Positions 1-9,832 of a DNA stretch of 64,000 nucleotides are shown here, one piece after another. The stretch covers positions 75,965,135 through 76,029,134 of the forward strand of contig NC_064827.1 in assembly GCF_024166365.1 (NCBI RefSeq), given 5' to 3'. Source of the DNA: Elephas maximus indicus (lineage: Eukaryota > Chordata > Mammalia > Proboscidea > Elephantidae). The notes beneath the pieces are model-generated. The model saw only the letters and a program-made list of their open reading frames with translations. It did not search any database and was not told where the DNA came from. Positions within the stretch are counted from its first letter, which is position 1, and every line of letters begins with the position of its first letter. The translations under genes were made by a program, and so were the position numbers.

Positions 1-2206
1 ATGAGTTGTTTTCGGAAATGGTTTCTGTCCTGGGCCAACAGAAGGTTTGGGGACCATGACCGCTGGGATTCCTCTAGTCTCAGTCATACCATTAAGTATG
101 GTCTTTTTGTGAGAATCTGGGGTCTGCATCCCACTGATCTCCTGCTCCCTCAGGGGTTCTCTGTTGTGCTCCCTGTCAGGGCAGTCATCGATTGTGGCCG
201 GGCACCAACTAGTTCTTCTGGTCTCAGGATGATGTAGGTCTCTGGTTCATGTGGCCCTTTCTGTCTCTTGGGCTCATAGTTATCGTGTGACCTTGGTGTT
301 CTTCATTCTCCTTTGATCCAGGTGGGTTGAGACCAATTGATGCATCTTAGATGGCCGCTTGTTAGCATTTTAAGACTCCAGACGCCACATTTCAAAGTGG
401 GATGCAGAATGTTTTCACAATAGAATTATTTTGCCAATTGACTTAGAAGTCCCCTTAAACCATGGTCCCCAAACCCCCACCCTTGCTCCGCTGACCTTTG
501 AAGCATTCAGTTTATCCAGGAAACTTCTTTGCTTTTGGTCCAGTCCAGTTGAGCTGACCTTCCATGTATTGAGTATTGTCCTTCCCTTCACCTAAAGCAG
601 TTCTTATCTACTAATTAATCAATAAAAACCCTCTCCCACTCTCCCTCCCTCCCCCCCCGTAACCACAAAAGTATGTGTTCTTCTCAGTTTATACTATTTC
701 TCAAGATCTTATAATAGTGGTCTTATACAATATTTGTCCTTTTGCCTCTGACTAATTACTCTCAGCATAATGCCTTCCAGGTTCCTCCATGTTATGAAAT
801 GTTTCACAGATTCATCACTGTTCTGTATCAATGCGTAGTATTCCATTGTGTGACTATACCACAATTTATTTAACCATTCATCCGTTGATGGACACCTTGG
901 TTGCTTCCAGCTTTTTGCTATTGTAAACAGAGCTGCAATAAACATGGGTGTGCATATATCTGTTTGTGTGAAGGCTCTTATTTCTCTAGGGTATATTCCG
1001 AGAAGCGGGATTTCTGGGTTGTATAGTAGTTCTATTTCTAACTGTTTATGATAACGCCAGATGGATTTCCAAAGTGGTTGTAGCATTTTACATTCCCACC
1101 AGCAGTGTATAAGAGTTCCAATCTCTCCGCAGCCTCTCCAACATTTAGTATTTTGTGTTTTTTGGATTAATGCCAGCCTTGTTGGAGTGAGATGGAATCT
1201 CATCGTAGTTTTAATTTGCATTTCTCTAATGGCTAATGATCAAGAGCATTTTCTCATGTATCTGTTAGCTGCCTGAGTATCTTCTTTAGAGAAGTGTGTG
1301 TTCATATCCTTTGCCCACTTCTTGATTGGGTTGTTTGTCTTTTTGTGCTTGAGTTTTGACAGAATCATATAGATTTTAGAGATCAGGCATTGGTCGGAGA
1401 TGTCATAGCTGAAAATTCTTTCCCAGTCTGTAGGCGGTCTTTTTACTCTTTTGGTGAAGTCTTTAGATGAGCATAGGTGTTGATTTTTAGGAGCTCCCAG
1501 TTATCTGGTTTCTCTTCGTCATTTTTGGTAATGTTTTGTATTCTGTTTATGCCTTGTATTAGGGCTCCTAAGGTTGTCCCTATTTTTTCTTCCATGATCT
1601 TTATCGTTTTAGTCTTTATGTTTAGGTCTTTGATCCACTTGGAGTTAGTTTTTGTGCTTGGTATGAGGTATGGGTCCTGTTTCATTTTTTTGCAAATGGA
1701 TATCCAGTTATGCCAGCACCGTTTGTTAAAAAGACTATCTTTTCCCCAATTAACTGACACTGGGCCTTTGTCAAATATCAGCTGCTCATATGTGGATGGA
1801 TTTATATCTGGGTTCTCAATTCTGTTCCACTGGTCTATGTGTCTGTTGTCGTACCAGTACCAGGCTGTTTTCACTACTGTGGCTGTATAATAGGTTCTGA
1901 AGTCAGGTAGAGTGAGGCCTCCCACTTTCTTCTTCTTTTTCAGTAATGCTTTGCTTATCCGAGGCTTTTTTCCCTTCCATATGAAGTTAGTGATTTGTTT
2001 CTCTATCACATTAAAAAATGACATTGGAATTTGGATAGGAAGTGCATTGTATGTATAGATGACTTTTGGTAGAATAGACATTTTTACCATGTTAGGGCTT
2101 CCTATCCATGAGGAAGGTATGTTTTTCCACTCAAGTATGTCCTTTTTAATTTTTTGTAGTAGTGCTTTGTAGTTTTCTTTGTATGGGTCTTTTACATCTT
2201 TGGTAC
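1..2206 (-). mobile_element. L1-A: 5'-truncated L1, 3' half
   Basis: Read on the minus strand this is the C-terminal part of L1 ORF2 followed by about 700 bases of L1 3' UTR that runs off the left edge. It aligns by eye with L1-D (the same 3' UTR phrases occur at 59.9-60.7 kb). The element stops at about 2206 inside the region that corresponds to the middle of ORF2, so it is 5'-truncated, and it is inserted next to L2 sequence. It lies in sense orientation within a GOLGA1 intron. Its poly-A end and target-site duplication are outside the window. Confidence 0.92.
709..2090 (-). pseudogene. L1-A ORF2 C-terminal remnant
   Basis: Two open segments remain. 1443-2090 carries the post-RT region (…[17 protein letters not shown]…). 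709-1221 carries the Cys-rich tail, with Cys/His spacing seen as CWRGCGE…IHCWWEC, and continues to a natural-looking end. They are in different frames; a one-base loss in an A-rich run near 1483 breaks the join. ORF2 normally supplies endonuclease and reverse transcriptase; both catalytic domains are absent here because of 5' truncation, so this copy cannot be autonomous. Confidence 0.85.
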
Positions 2207-2870
2207 CTTACTACTATATTCTAATGTCTCTCATGAATCTCCCAGTTTAGAGGAAGAAACAAACAAGTAAATCACCAATAACAACGCAGTATAATAGATG
2301 TTATTATAGAGGTAAGCAGAAGACAAGGCATCAAAATCAGCCAGGAGGGGTAAAGAGTAGGCGTGTGGGAGAGGGGCAGGTTGGGTCAAAGGGGATTTCT
2401 GGAAATAAAATGTAAGCTGAGTCTTGAAGAAGTACACAGGGAGAAAGGAGACAGGAGACGTTCCAGAGAGAAGAAACAGCATATGAAACATTTGCAGGCA
2501 TGAAGGAATGTGGTCCATTCCAGGAGCACAGGATAGGAAAGTGGAGTGAGGTGAGGCTGAATAGGTAAGCTGTAATGAGACCCTAACAATTTACCATTAT
2601 ATTAAAATACTGAGTTTATGCTTCATCCTGAAGATGACGGGGAAGCCACTGAGGGGTTCTGAGCACTGCAGAGCCATAAAAAGATCTGCTTTTTAGAAAG
2701 ATCACTTTGGGGAGCTACTGGAGGCATGGAGCCCAGAAAGGCTGCCACATTTGTCCAACAAAGAGAGAGTTCTAGAGAGAAAGACAGCCTGAACTAAAAT
2801 GGCAGTACTAATACATGTCCTACTAGTAGATGGAGTAGAGAGAGCAAGTTTGAGAGATAATTACAAGATG
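2207..2870 (-). repeat. L2 LINE fragment, antisense, left part
   Basis: Phrases such as 'GAAGCCACTGAGGGGTTCTGAG' diverged around 2642 and 'AGAAAGATCACTTTGG' near 2695 match the reverse complement of the L2 3' coding region as I know it. The same repeat resumes after the LTR element at 4954, so the two parts are one L2 copy that was split. Confidence 0.65.
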
Positions 2871-2875
2871 GAACC

Positions 2876-4948
2876 TGTCTTAGTTGTCTACTGCCGCTGT
2901 AACAGAAATACAAGTGGATGGATTTAACAAACAAAAATTTATATTCTCAGTCTAGTGTTTTTTTAGTAAGCTAGAAGTCCACATTGAGGGCATCAGCTTC
3001 CGTCTCTGCTGGCTCTGGGGGAAGGTCCTTGTCATCAGTCTTCCCCTGGACTAGGAGCTTCTCTGTACAGGAACCTTGGGTCCAAAGGATATGCTCTGCT
3101 CCCAGCACTGCTTTCTTGGTAGTATAAGGTCCCCCTGTCTCTTTGCTTGCTTCTCTTTTTCATATTTCAAAAGAGATTGTTAAAACACTATCTAATTTCG
3201 TAGATCTCATCAATATAACTGCTGCTAATCTACCTCATTAACATTATAGTGATAGGATTTACAATGCACAGGGAAATGACATCAGATGACAAAATGGTGG
3301 ACAATCATTGAAAACTTGGAATCACAACCTCACCAAGTTGACAGATATTTTTGGGGGACCCAATTCAATCCAAGACATTCCACTCTTTGGCCCCTAAAAG
3401 TTCATGTCTTTACCACACGTAAAACATATTTACCCCATCATATCATTAAGCAAAAGTCTTAACTCCAAGTCCAAAACTCAGAAATTCCTCTGCATCTGTG
3501 AAATCTAGAATACAAGTTATCTGCTTCCAAAGGTACGATGGCAGAACAGGCACAAGGTAGGCATTTCCAATACAAACGGGAGAAACTGGAAGGAAAAAAG
3601 GGATAACAGGCATCAAGTGAGTCAGCAGAACATATTACATTAGCCCTTAAGGCTTTGAAAATGATCCTCTATTCTCCGAGACAATTTACACAATGGCCCT
3701 GCCCTCCAGACTCTAGGTATTGACCACACTCTCTGGATTCTGAGTGGAGGCCCCTCAGCTCTGGGCTTCAGCTCCACCTTTCAGGCCCACTGGAACGGCA
3801 ACTCGGTTCCCTCCGCTTTAGGTGCACCATTCTCCAAATCCATATGAGTGGCGACTCCACCTTTAGATACATCAGAGGCCATGGCTCTACCCTTTGAAAC
3901 CCCAGAGGTTGTGGCTATACCCTTTGAGACTCGGCTTCCTGTGTTCCTTGACTCTTCAGCTTCTGCTCCCTGGTTCCATGGCCTCTCAGCCCCTTGGGCC
4001 TCACACCTGTATCTGCCCAGCTGGGGCAAGTGTTCCAAAGATCTGTAGCTCTGCCACTAAGTGCCTAGAGGCACCCCACTCTGCCAGTAAACTTTGGCTG
4101 GGAGGCACTCAGCTCTCTTGCTCCATGGGTCGTGGCAAGCCCAGCTCCACCAATAAGTACCTGGAGGCACCCCACTCCACCAGGAAGCCTCCTCCACAAA
4201 GGCACTCAGCTCTCTTGCTCTGTGGGTGGGCTCTAGCACTGTCTGGCACTGGTCTCCTAGTTCTGCTGCTGCTGGTACTCTGCTGCTGCTGGTACTCTGC
4301 TGCTGCTTCTCACCATCTGCACCATCTCCAGTGTTAAAAGTTCTCCTCACTTCCTTCTGAGTCCTCTATCCATTCACAGTTTCAAAACCACTTCCACATT
4401 TTAGGTATCTGTTACAGCAGCACCCCACTCCCAGTACCAAATTCTGTCTTAGTTATCTAGTGCTGCTGTAACAGAAATACCACAAATGGATGGCTTTAAC
4501 AAAGAGAAATTTATTTTCTCACAGTCTAGTAGGCTAAAAGTCCAAATTCAGAGCATCAGCTCCAGGGGAAGACTTTTTCTGTTGACTCTGGAGGAAGGTC
4601 CTTGTCATCAATCTTTCCCTGGACAAGGAGCTTCTCTGAGAAGGAAACTGGGGTCCAAAGGATGTGCTCTGCTCCCAGCATTGCTTTCTTGGTGGTAAAG
4701 GTCCCCCTGTCTCTTTGCTTGCTTCTCTTTTTTATATCTCAAAAGAGATTGGCTTAAAACACTTCTAATCTTGTAGATCTCGTCAATATAACTGCCAATA
4801 ATCCATCCCATTAACATTATAGTGACAGAATCTACAACACAGGGAAATCACATTAGATGACAAAATGGTGGACAATCATTCAGAACTGGAAATCATGACC
4901 TAGCCAAGTTGACAGATAATTTTTGAGAACACAATTCAATCCATGACA
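2876..4948 (-). mobile_element. Complete two-LTR MaLR-type (ERVL-related) element
   Basis: The element has two LTRs of similar length (2876-3377 and 4445-4948), each with TGTCTTAG at the left edge and ACA at the right, and an internal region of about 1.07 kb. It is flanked by the 5-bp direct repeat GAACC (2871-2875 and 4949-4953). In minus orientation the 5' LTR is the right one. Next to it, at 4423-4442, lies a primer-binding-like site in the usual MaLR position, and a purine-rich tract abuts the left LTR. The internal part resembles THE1/MLT1-type interior sequence and has no recognisable gag or pol, so it was mobilised in trans. LTR sequence resembles MLT1 in layout but is a distinct family, also seen at 39603. 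Confidence 0.85.
3378..4444 (-). other. Internal region of the MaLR element
   Basis: This carries no recognised protein. It contains repeated short phrases, for example two copies of a GGCACTCAGCTCTCTTGCTC motif near 4105 and 4200 and a 17-bp tandem of GGTACTCTGCTGCTGCT units (about 4262-4312). Open frames of 85-147 codons exist on both strands and are probably chance products of the Ser/Pro/Leu-rich composition. Confidence 0.7.
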
Positions 4949-4953
4949 GAACC

Positions 4954-5165
4954 CGAAACACTTAGGGACTGACTGGACACCAAGAAATGAATGAGGGAAG
5001 AGTCTAACGTGTCTCCAAGGTTTCCTTCTAGCTGGTGACTTGGGAAGATGAAAGTACACAATTGGAGATGGAGTTAATGAATCCAGTTTTGTATATTTAG
5101 AATTTGAGATGATTAAAGGAAGGCATCTAGGTGCAGAAATACATGCAGTTGGATACAAGGGTATG
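4954..5165 (-). repeat. L2 LINE fragment, antisense, right part
   Basis: It contains 'GTCTCCAAGGTTTCC' and 'AATTTGAGATGATTAAAGG'-like phrases of antisense L2 and continues the copy at 2207-2870 across the inserted MaLR element. Confidence 0.6.
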
Positions 5166-6144
5166 CAGATAAAAACGATCAGATTGTTTACTTAGAAAGT
5201 TCAAACAGATTACTTTAGAAGTCTCAAAGTCCTGAATTCAGGCCAATCTCTGTATCTACAATACATTCTAGATGATAAACTTCCTCTAGCATGTCAGCGT
5301 GAAGGCAAAGGAGGTTGTTCTAGTGTAGAACTCAGCATTAAAACTGTATCCTTCAGCATGGTATTCAAATGTGCACTTATATTTCCTGTTAAATATAGGA
5401 GCCAATGATAACTTAGATCTGGTAATCTACTGCTTCACCCCAATAACCTAATAGCTCCTGCCACATAATATAAGCTGGGTTTCAGGCAGTATAAGAAAGA
5501 AGAAGGAAGACTCATCTGACCATGGAAACAACTCAAATGTCTACTGCCAGGAGAAGAGAGAGATAAATTATGCTCTTCTCAAATGCTGGCATCTTATACA
5601 GCAGTGAAAAAAAGAACCACGACTTCATGTTAGAAACAGGTTAAGTTTAAAAAAAAAAAAAAGCAAGTCTAAGAGAACTACTTATGGTAGACCATTTTTA
5701 TAAATGTCAAAAATAAGCAACATTGAATAATATTTTTATGCTTTATCCTTTACATATATATCACATACATTCCTTTATATATATCAGCTTTACATCATAT
5801 CATTTTTTAAAAGGCCATCTTACTTAAGAGGATCCTGTCACATGCTAAAGACATACTTTAATCCTTAGGCTTGACATTTCCCTAACATGGCAGCACCCTC
5901 ATTTTTTTAAATCTTTACAGCCACAAAGGTACTTTAAAAAGGACCTACTATTGTCATCAGTTACATCTTTGGAAATTTTCCATCAACTTTTCCAATAAAA
6001 CGAAACTCTGGCTAACCCCCACCACAACTCATAGACCTTGTTAAGTAACAATGGCTTAAAGTTACGTGCATGTGGAAAAAACAGGCCCTGGCATTTTGAG
6101 ACATGAAATGTAAAAGAAGACACACCAGGCATATATCCAAAAAA
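5166..6144. other. GOLGA1 intron, mostly unassigned
   Basis: Nothing gene-like is visible. About 5515-5735 resembles a very old L1 3' end (a diverged 'caactcaaatgtctactgcc' phrase followed by an A-rich stretch and a 'catttttataaatgtcaaaaa' phrase). The rest is AT-rich unique sequence. Confidence 0.5.
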
Positions 6145-6298
6145 CATGTTGCCGTCGAGGAGATTCTGACTCATAGCGACCCTATAGGTCAGAGTAGAAC
6201 TACCCCATAGAGTTTCCAAGGAGCGCCCAGTGGATTCGAACTGCTGACTTTTTGTTTAGCAGCCGTAGCATTTAATCACTACGCCACCAGGGTTTCCA
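6145..6298 (-). mobile_element. AfroSINE, short class
   Basis: Reverse-oriented tRNA-derived SINE running from the tail phrase (GCCGTCGAGGAGATTCTGACTC) to the head (CACCAGGGTTTCC). It lacks the middle segment found in the copies at 19189 and 30446. Confidence 0.9.
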
Positions 6299-6561
6299 CT
6301 AGACATATAGATGAAAAAAAAAAAAAACTACAAAAGGACAGTGTAGAGGCTATGGAAAGGGACTCAGAAAAATAAGTAAAAAAGAAATAGAAGAGCACCT
6401 GAGTAAGAAGAATCAGATGTGCAGGATCTTGTATAGTTACAAATCACAAAAGCTATGAAATAATCCCATAATTTTAAAAGAAAATATTAAAAGGATTCCC
6501 AATATTATTTAAAAAATATATTGGCATGAACCAAATACTCAAAACTACTGAAGATACTTAC

Positions 6562-6732
6562 AAAGTCATCTCCTGAGTCAGCTCCCATAGAGGCAACTGA
6601 TTCCTTGCTCACCGACCGTGGGATCCTAGTAGCACCTCCTGGTCTCTGAGCAACAGCAGTTTCTTCTGCAATTTTCTTCTTTAGTTTTGCGAACATTTTT
6701 GTTGTGTGGCTATCCTGCACTGCTGACCAGCT
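6562..6732 (-). CDS. GOLGA1: GOLGA1 (golgin-97) first coding exon, partial gene
   Basis: This exon encodes the N-terminus of golgin-97, a trans-Golgi coiled-coil tether whose C-terminal GRIP domain (off the window) binds ARL1. The start codon is at 6694-6696 and 45 codons follow, beginning [12 protein letters not shown] and ending ADSGDDF, which I recognise as the mammalian golgin-97 N-terminus. The basic amphipathic start resembles that of GOLGA4; in both golgins this tip is reported to capture endosome-derived vesicles through TBC1D23. The coding part ends on a codon boundary at 6562 and is followed by a GTAAGT donor. The upstream acceptor is less certain: a TTTCAG at 6733-6738 would start the exon at 6732, leaving about 36 bases of 5' UTR. 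The reading frame runs past the donor into unrelated residues, so the open frame itself is longer than the exon. Later exons lie left of position 1. Confidence 0.95.
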
Positions 6733-8229
6733 CTGAAACCACCACAGTACTCCTTAAGACCAGTGACCAGGGATTCAGTAACAGGAGCCTAGAAAGTTCC
6801 CGATAGCCAAGCCAGCTGCATTCCCATTTAAATTTGGGCCAAGGGTTTATGGCAACACAGTATCTATAAATCAGATGAAAGAGATAAACTCTAAGTTAAA
6901 CACTGGAAAGATTCCACACCTGAATTGCTATGTTAACCTTCAGGTTTCAAAATGAAGTTTCATAACTTTGTATGTATGCTTACTAGAACACAGTTACTAA
7001 ACAATTAAAAAGGCACTCAGGTGCTTCATATGCGTATACAGATGAGCAAATCCAGTCTCAGGGAGGTAAGAAACCTGCCCAAGATTGCTTGGCTAAGTTG
7101 CAGAGTTAGTATTCGAACTCAGGTCTCTCTGACTCACAAGTGCCTACTCTTTTTTTTATTACAACATGTTGGCTATGGTATATGACACATTTAGTAAAAT
7201 TTCCCAAGGCAAACATTACTCTCATATAATACTTTTGAACCCTGCCCCCAATAAAATGTAATTTAACTATACTTAGTGCCTTTTGTTTTTTAAAGGAAAG
7301 CAAAAGCATATGAACATAGGATGGTTGAGAAGGGTTTGCAATCAGCTGTTTCCTAGCAAAGACTGACAACCTAGAAAAGTCAGGCAACTATATTGTGTAT
7401 ATCAGATATCCTTGAGCTTTTTCTCCTGGAAATGCAGTGTAGTTTTCTTTGGAGTTTGATAAAATTATCTCAAATCATTTTTCTTTTCATCAGAAATGTT
7501 TGAAATGATATTCAACATGAGATTCAAACATCTTTTCCCCCAAAGGTGGATAAAACATTGATAATATGGTTTCAACCTTAACTTTTCCTGTTTTGTGAAA
7601 GATACCTATGCTCTAAGATCTATGAATGACTTCTTACCACTTCAGCTCATCAAGTCTGTGCAATTTTTCAAAAACTTTACTTTCAATGTCTGTAAACCAC
7701 CTACTCACCTGGCTTATCTACTAGACTTAAAACAGCTTGGAGGTCAAAGCATTCTGCCCTGCATAAAAACAAAGATAAAATACATTGGATATTTCCTTTC
7801 AAGTGTGAGGCCTCAATATTTTGGGGGGAGGGGGAGAAAAAGAGGAGGAAGAGAACAGAAGGGGCGTCAAGCAGGGAAGAAAACCTGTCACTACCACAAC
7901 TCAGTGGACTATTGCTCCCCACACCCCCATTCCAGTCTCCTTTGCATTTTTGATTTGCTTAAGAGCTTCGCTTACAGGCACAAAGGATAGAATCTCTTAC
8001 TGTAGTAAGTTCCTAAATCCCACTTCTAGGGAGCCATGAGCAAAACAACTTGAATGATGTTAAGATTTCCGAGTGCCGATATTTATTTTTCAGTTGATAA
8101 TGACAGCTACACACCATTCACCTGGCCAGACTGGACTGTCTGGTCACGGACCCTTGACTCACACTAAGAAAGTCGCTAAGAAGGACAGCAACTTGGTAAA
8201 AGAAATATGTCCAACTCCCAGGGAGGCAG
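6733..8229. other. GOLGA1 intron 1
   Basis: This holds an antisense MIR at about 7020-7145 (diverged 'gaggtaagaaacctgcccaag' core) and a purine-rich G/A tract at 7821-7865. I see no other feature. Confidence 0.6.
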
Positions 8230-8329
8230 GCAGGTACCTGGCCACGGCCAGCTGCAGCAGTTTGGATCCCACTCCCTCGCTCCCTTCGGACTCGCCCGCG
8301 CTCGAACTGTCAAAGAAGGGAGGGGTCCA

Positions 8330-8440
8330 ACGTCTCTCCCATTTGACAGTATGAAAACTGAGACCCTGAGAGGCGGAGTTACTTGTCTGTCCAAGGTCGC
8401 GAAGGGATGAATCCCAGAACCCCAGGCTCCAGATTCTCCG
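8330..8440 (-). repeat. MIR fragment inside the CpG island
   Basis: The stretch reads as the antisense of a MIR core (…AAAACTGAGACCCTGAGAGG…, then a diverged CCAAGGTC). It is embedded in the GC-rich promoter region. Confidence 0.5.
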
Positions 8441-8740
8441 GCCACGGCAACTCGCCGCCCGGACCACCTCCACTCCCACCGCCCTTTTAATACCCCGGTA
8501 CCGCCCCCTGCCCAGAATCTTGGGCACCCCGTCCGGGCCGCTCTGGGGCAGACCAAGGCCACCGGGCAAATGAGAGGCCTGTTCACGTCCCTAGAGCCCC
8601 CGCTCGCGCATCTGCTGCTCTCGGGGCAGCCGGCAGGGCCCCGCCTCCCGGACCTCTCGTGAGCGCCGGCACGCGTCACCAGCCCCCACAGCCGGCGGGC
8701 GAGCCGAGCAGCGACCCGGAACCGCACTTCCACCAGCACG

Positions 8741-8750
8741 CCGGAAGTGG
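8741..8750 (+). promoter_or_regulatory. ETS/GABPA-type site
   Basis: CCGGAAGTGG matches the strong ETS-family consensus and sits 26 bases from the NRF1 motif. A second, weaker pair (CCGGAA near 8717 and an inverted ACTTCC near 8726) lies beside it. ETS plus NRF1 pairs are common in TATA-less housekeeping promoters. Confidence 0.55.
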
Positions 8751-8775
8751 CTGAGCGCGGGGGCCGACCCACCGC

Positions 8776-8785
8776 GCGCATGCGC
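8776..8785. promoter_or_regulatory. NRF1-type palindromic site
   Basis: GCGCATGCGC is a perfect match to the palindromic NRF1 core, in the middle of the CpG island. Binding is inferred from the motif only. Confidence 0.6.
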
Positions 8786-8945
8786 CCGCATGCTGCCTCC
8801 ACGGCCAAAAGCGCCAGCCCACGGGCGGCGGTTGGGCTAGAGCTGGTGGAGGGCGCGGGCGCGAGCGCGAGGTTGGGCCCACGCTCCGGCCGGTTTGCCA
8901 CGTCAGCGAGAGGCGGGTCCTGTGGATGACAACTTGGACGGGGAA

Positions 8946-9804
8946 TAGCCTTTTTTTTTTTGAGGGGGCGGTACGGAGCGGTAAAAGCGGGAGGAACTTC
9001 ATGGCAAAGGGGAAAGAATCTAACTGGTCCAGCTGAGCCAGCGTCTGCTGTGCTGGATAGATACCTCGCCATAGTTAACGCTGCTTGGCTTGCGCGCCAG
9101 CCTCAGAGGACAACAGGAAGCTTCCATTCCGCTTCCCGCTGTACTCTAGGCTATGTAGTAGATAATCACTGAAAGTCTGTGCCTCCCTCCCCGCACAGAA
9201 GCCTGTGGCTCCAGGAACTAGTACTGGGATCTCGAACCTCGTTTTAACTTATGTGCTTTTTGACCTACTGTAGGTTATACATTTTATAATTGCAACAATA
9301 TACACAGTGTATAACTGAGAGAGAAGTTTCTAAAATCATACCCTTACTATAATTTGCACTCTGATTATTTTAAAACTCGCCGGCACACATTAATTTCACT
9401 ATAAAATAATGGGCTGTCTCCTTTGGATAGAAGAAGAACGTCCAGGGAGGTAAACTGCCTTGTTCGAGATTGCACTACAACTTAGTAGCTGATGTCAAGT
9501 TTCCGGACCCGACCTCTGCCAGGCTTCCCACGTTAAAGGAGCTCTTGTTCTTGTCCCACACCAAACACCAGGCTCAATCACGGGTTAGCAGAGTCCACCT
9601 AAATCAACTGAAAACACCCCCTTCCCTCCATGGGTTCTAGCTCTGACCACCAGGAGCAGGGCAGAGACTAGGATGCAGAAGAAATTTACAAACTAGAATA
9701 CCGTCTATTCCACAACCCCAAGATAGTTTAAAGCATCTTAAGTATTATTCGAAAGAAGCAAACCATAACAGTTTAGCACAATTGTTAAACATATTGAAGA
9801 ATTA
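8946..9804. other. GOLGA1-SCAI intergenic spacer
   Basis: The gap between the promoter and the probable SCAI poly-A site. About 9375-9520 looks like an antisense MIR. No gene is visible. Confidence 0.55.
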
Positions 9805-9826
9805 CCAAAAACTTTAAGCAAATATG

Positions 9827-9832
9827 TTTATT
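9827..9832 (-). terminator. SCAI: Candidate terminal poly-A signal of SCAI
   Basis: TTTATT on the plus strand is AATAAA on the transcript strand. It is among the most distal of several such hexamers in the UTR and the one nearest to the GOLGA1 side. Choice of this site is inference. Confidence 0.4.

Larger units (their letters stand above)
8230..8945 (-). promoter_or_regulatory. GOLGA1: CpG-island promoter of GOLGA1
   Basis: This is the only GC- and CpG-rich stretch in an otherwise AT-rich window, lying 1.6-2.3 kb upstream of the GOLGA1 start codon on the minus strand. It contains NRF1 and ETS motifs typical of housekeeping promoters and no TATA box that I could place. The untranslated first exon of GOLGA1 should lie here, but I could not fix its donor site. 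Long open frames on both strands (one of about 300 codons on the minus strand) are explained by GC richness; they show no domain I recognise. Confidence 0.8.

Noticed and set aside
3781-4350. Overlapping 85-147-codon frames as a gag-like protein of the LTR element
   Set aside because: Composition-driven frames on both strands; no major-homology-like or zinc-knuckle motif.
8159-8569. 136-codon minus-strand frame in the same island
   Set aside because: Same reason; it partly translates a MIR fragment.
8176-9072. Nearly 300-codon minus-strand open frame in the CpG island
   Set aside because: GC-rich sequence with few stops; Arg/Pro/Ala/Ser-rich translation without a recognised domain, overlapping several equally long frames. 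Treated as noise.
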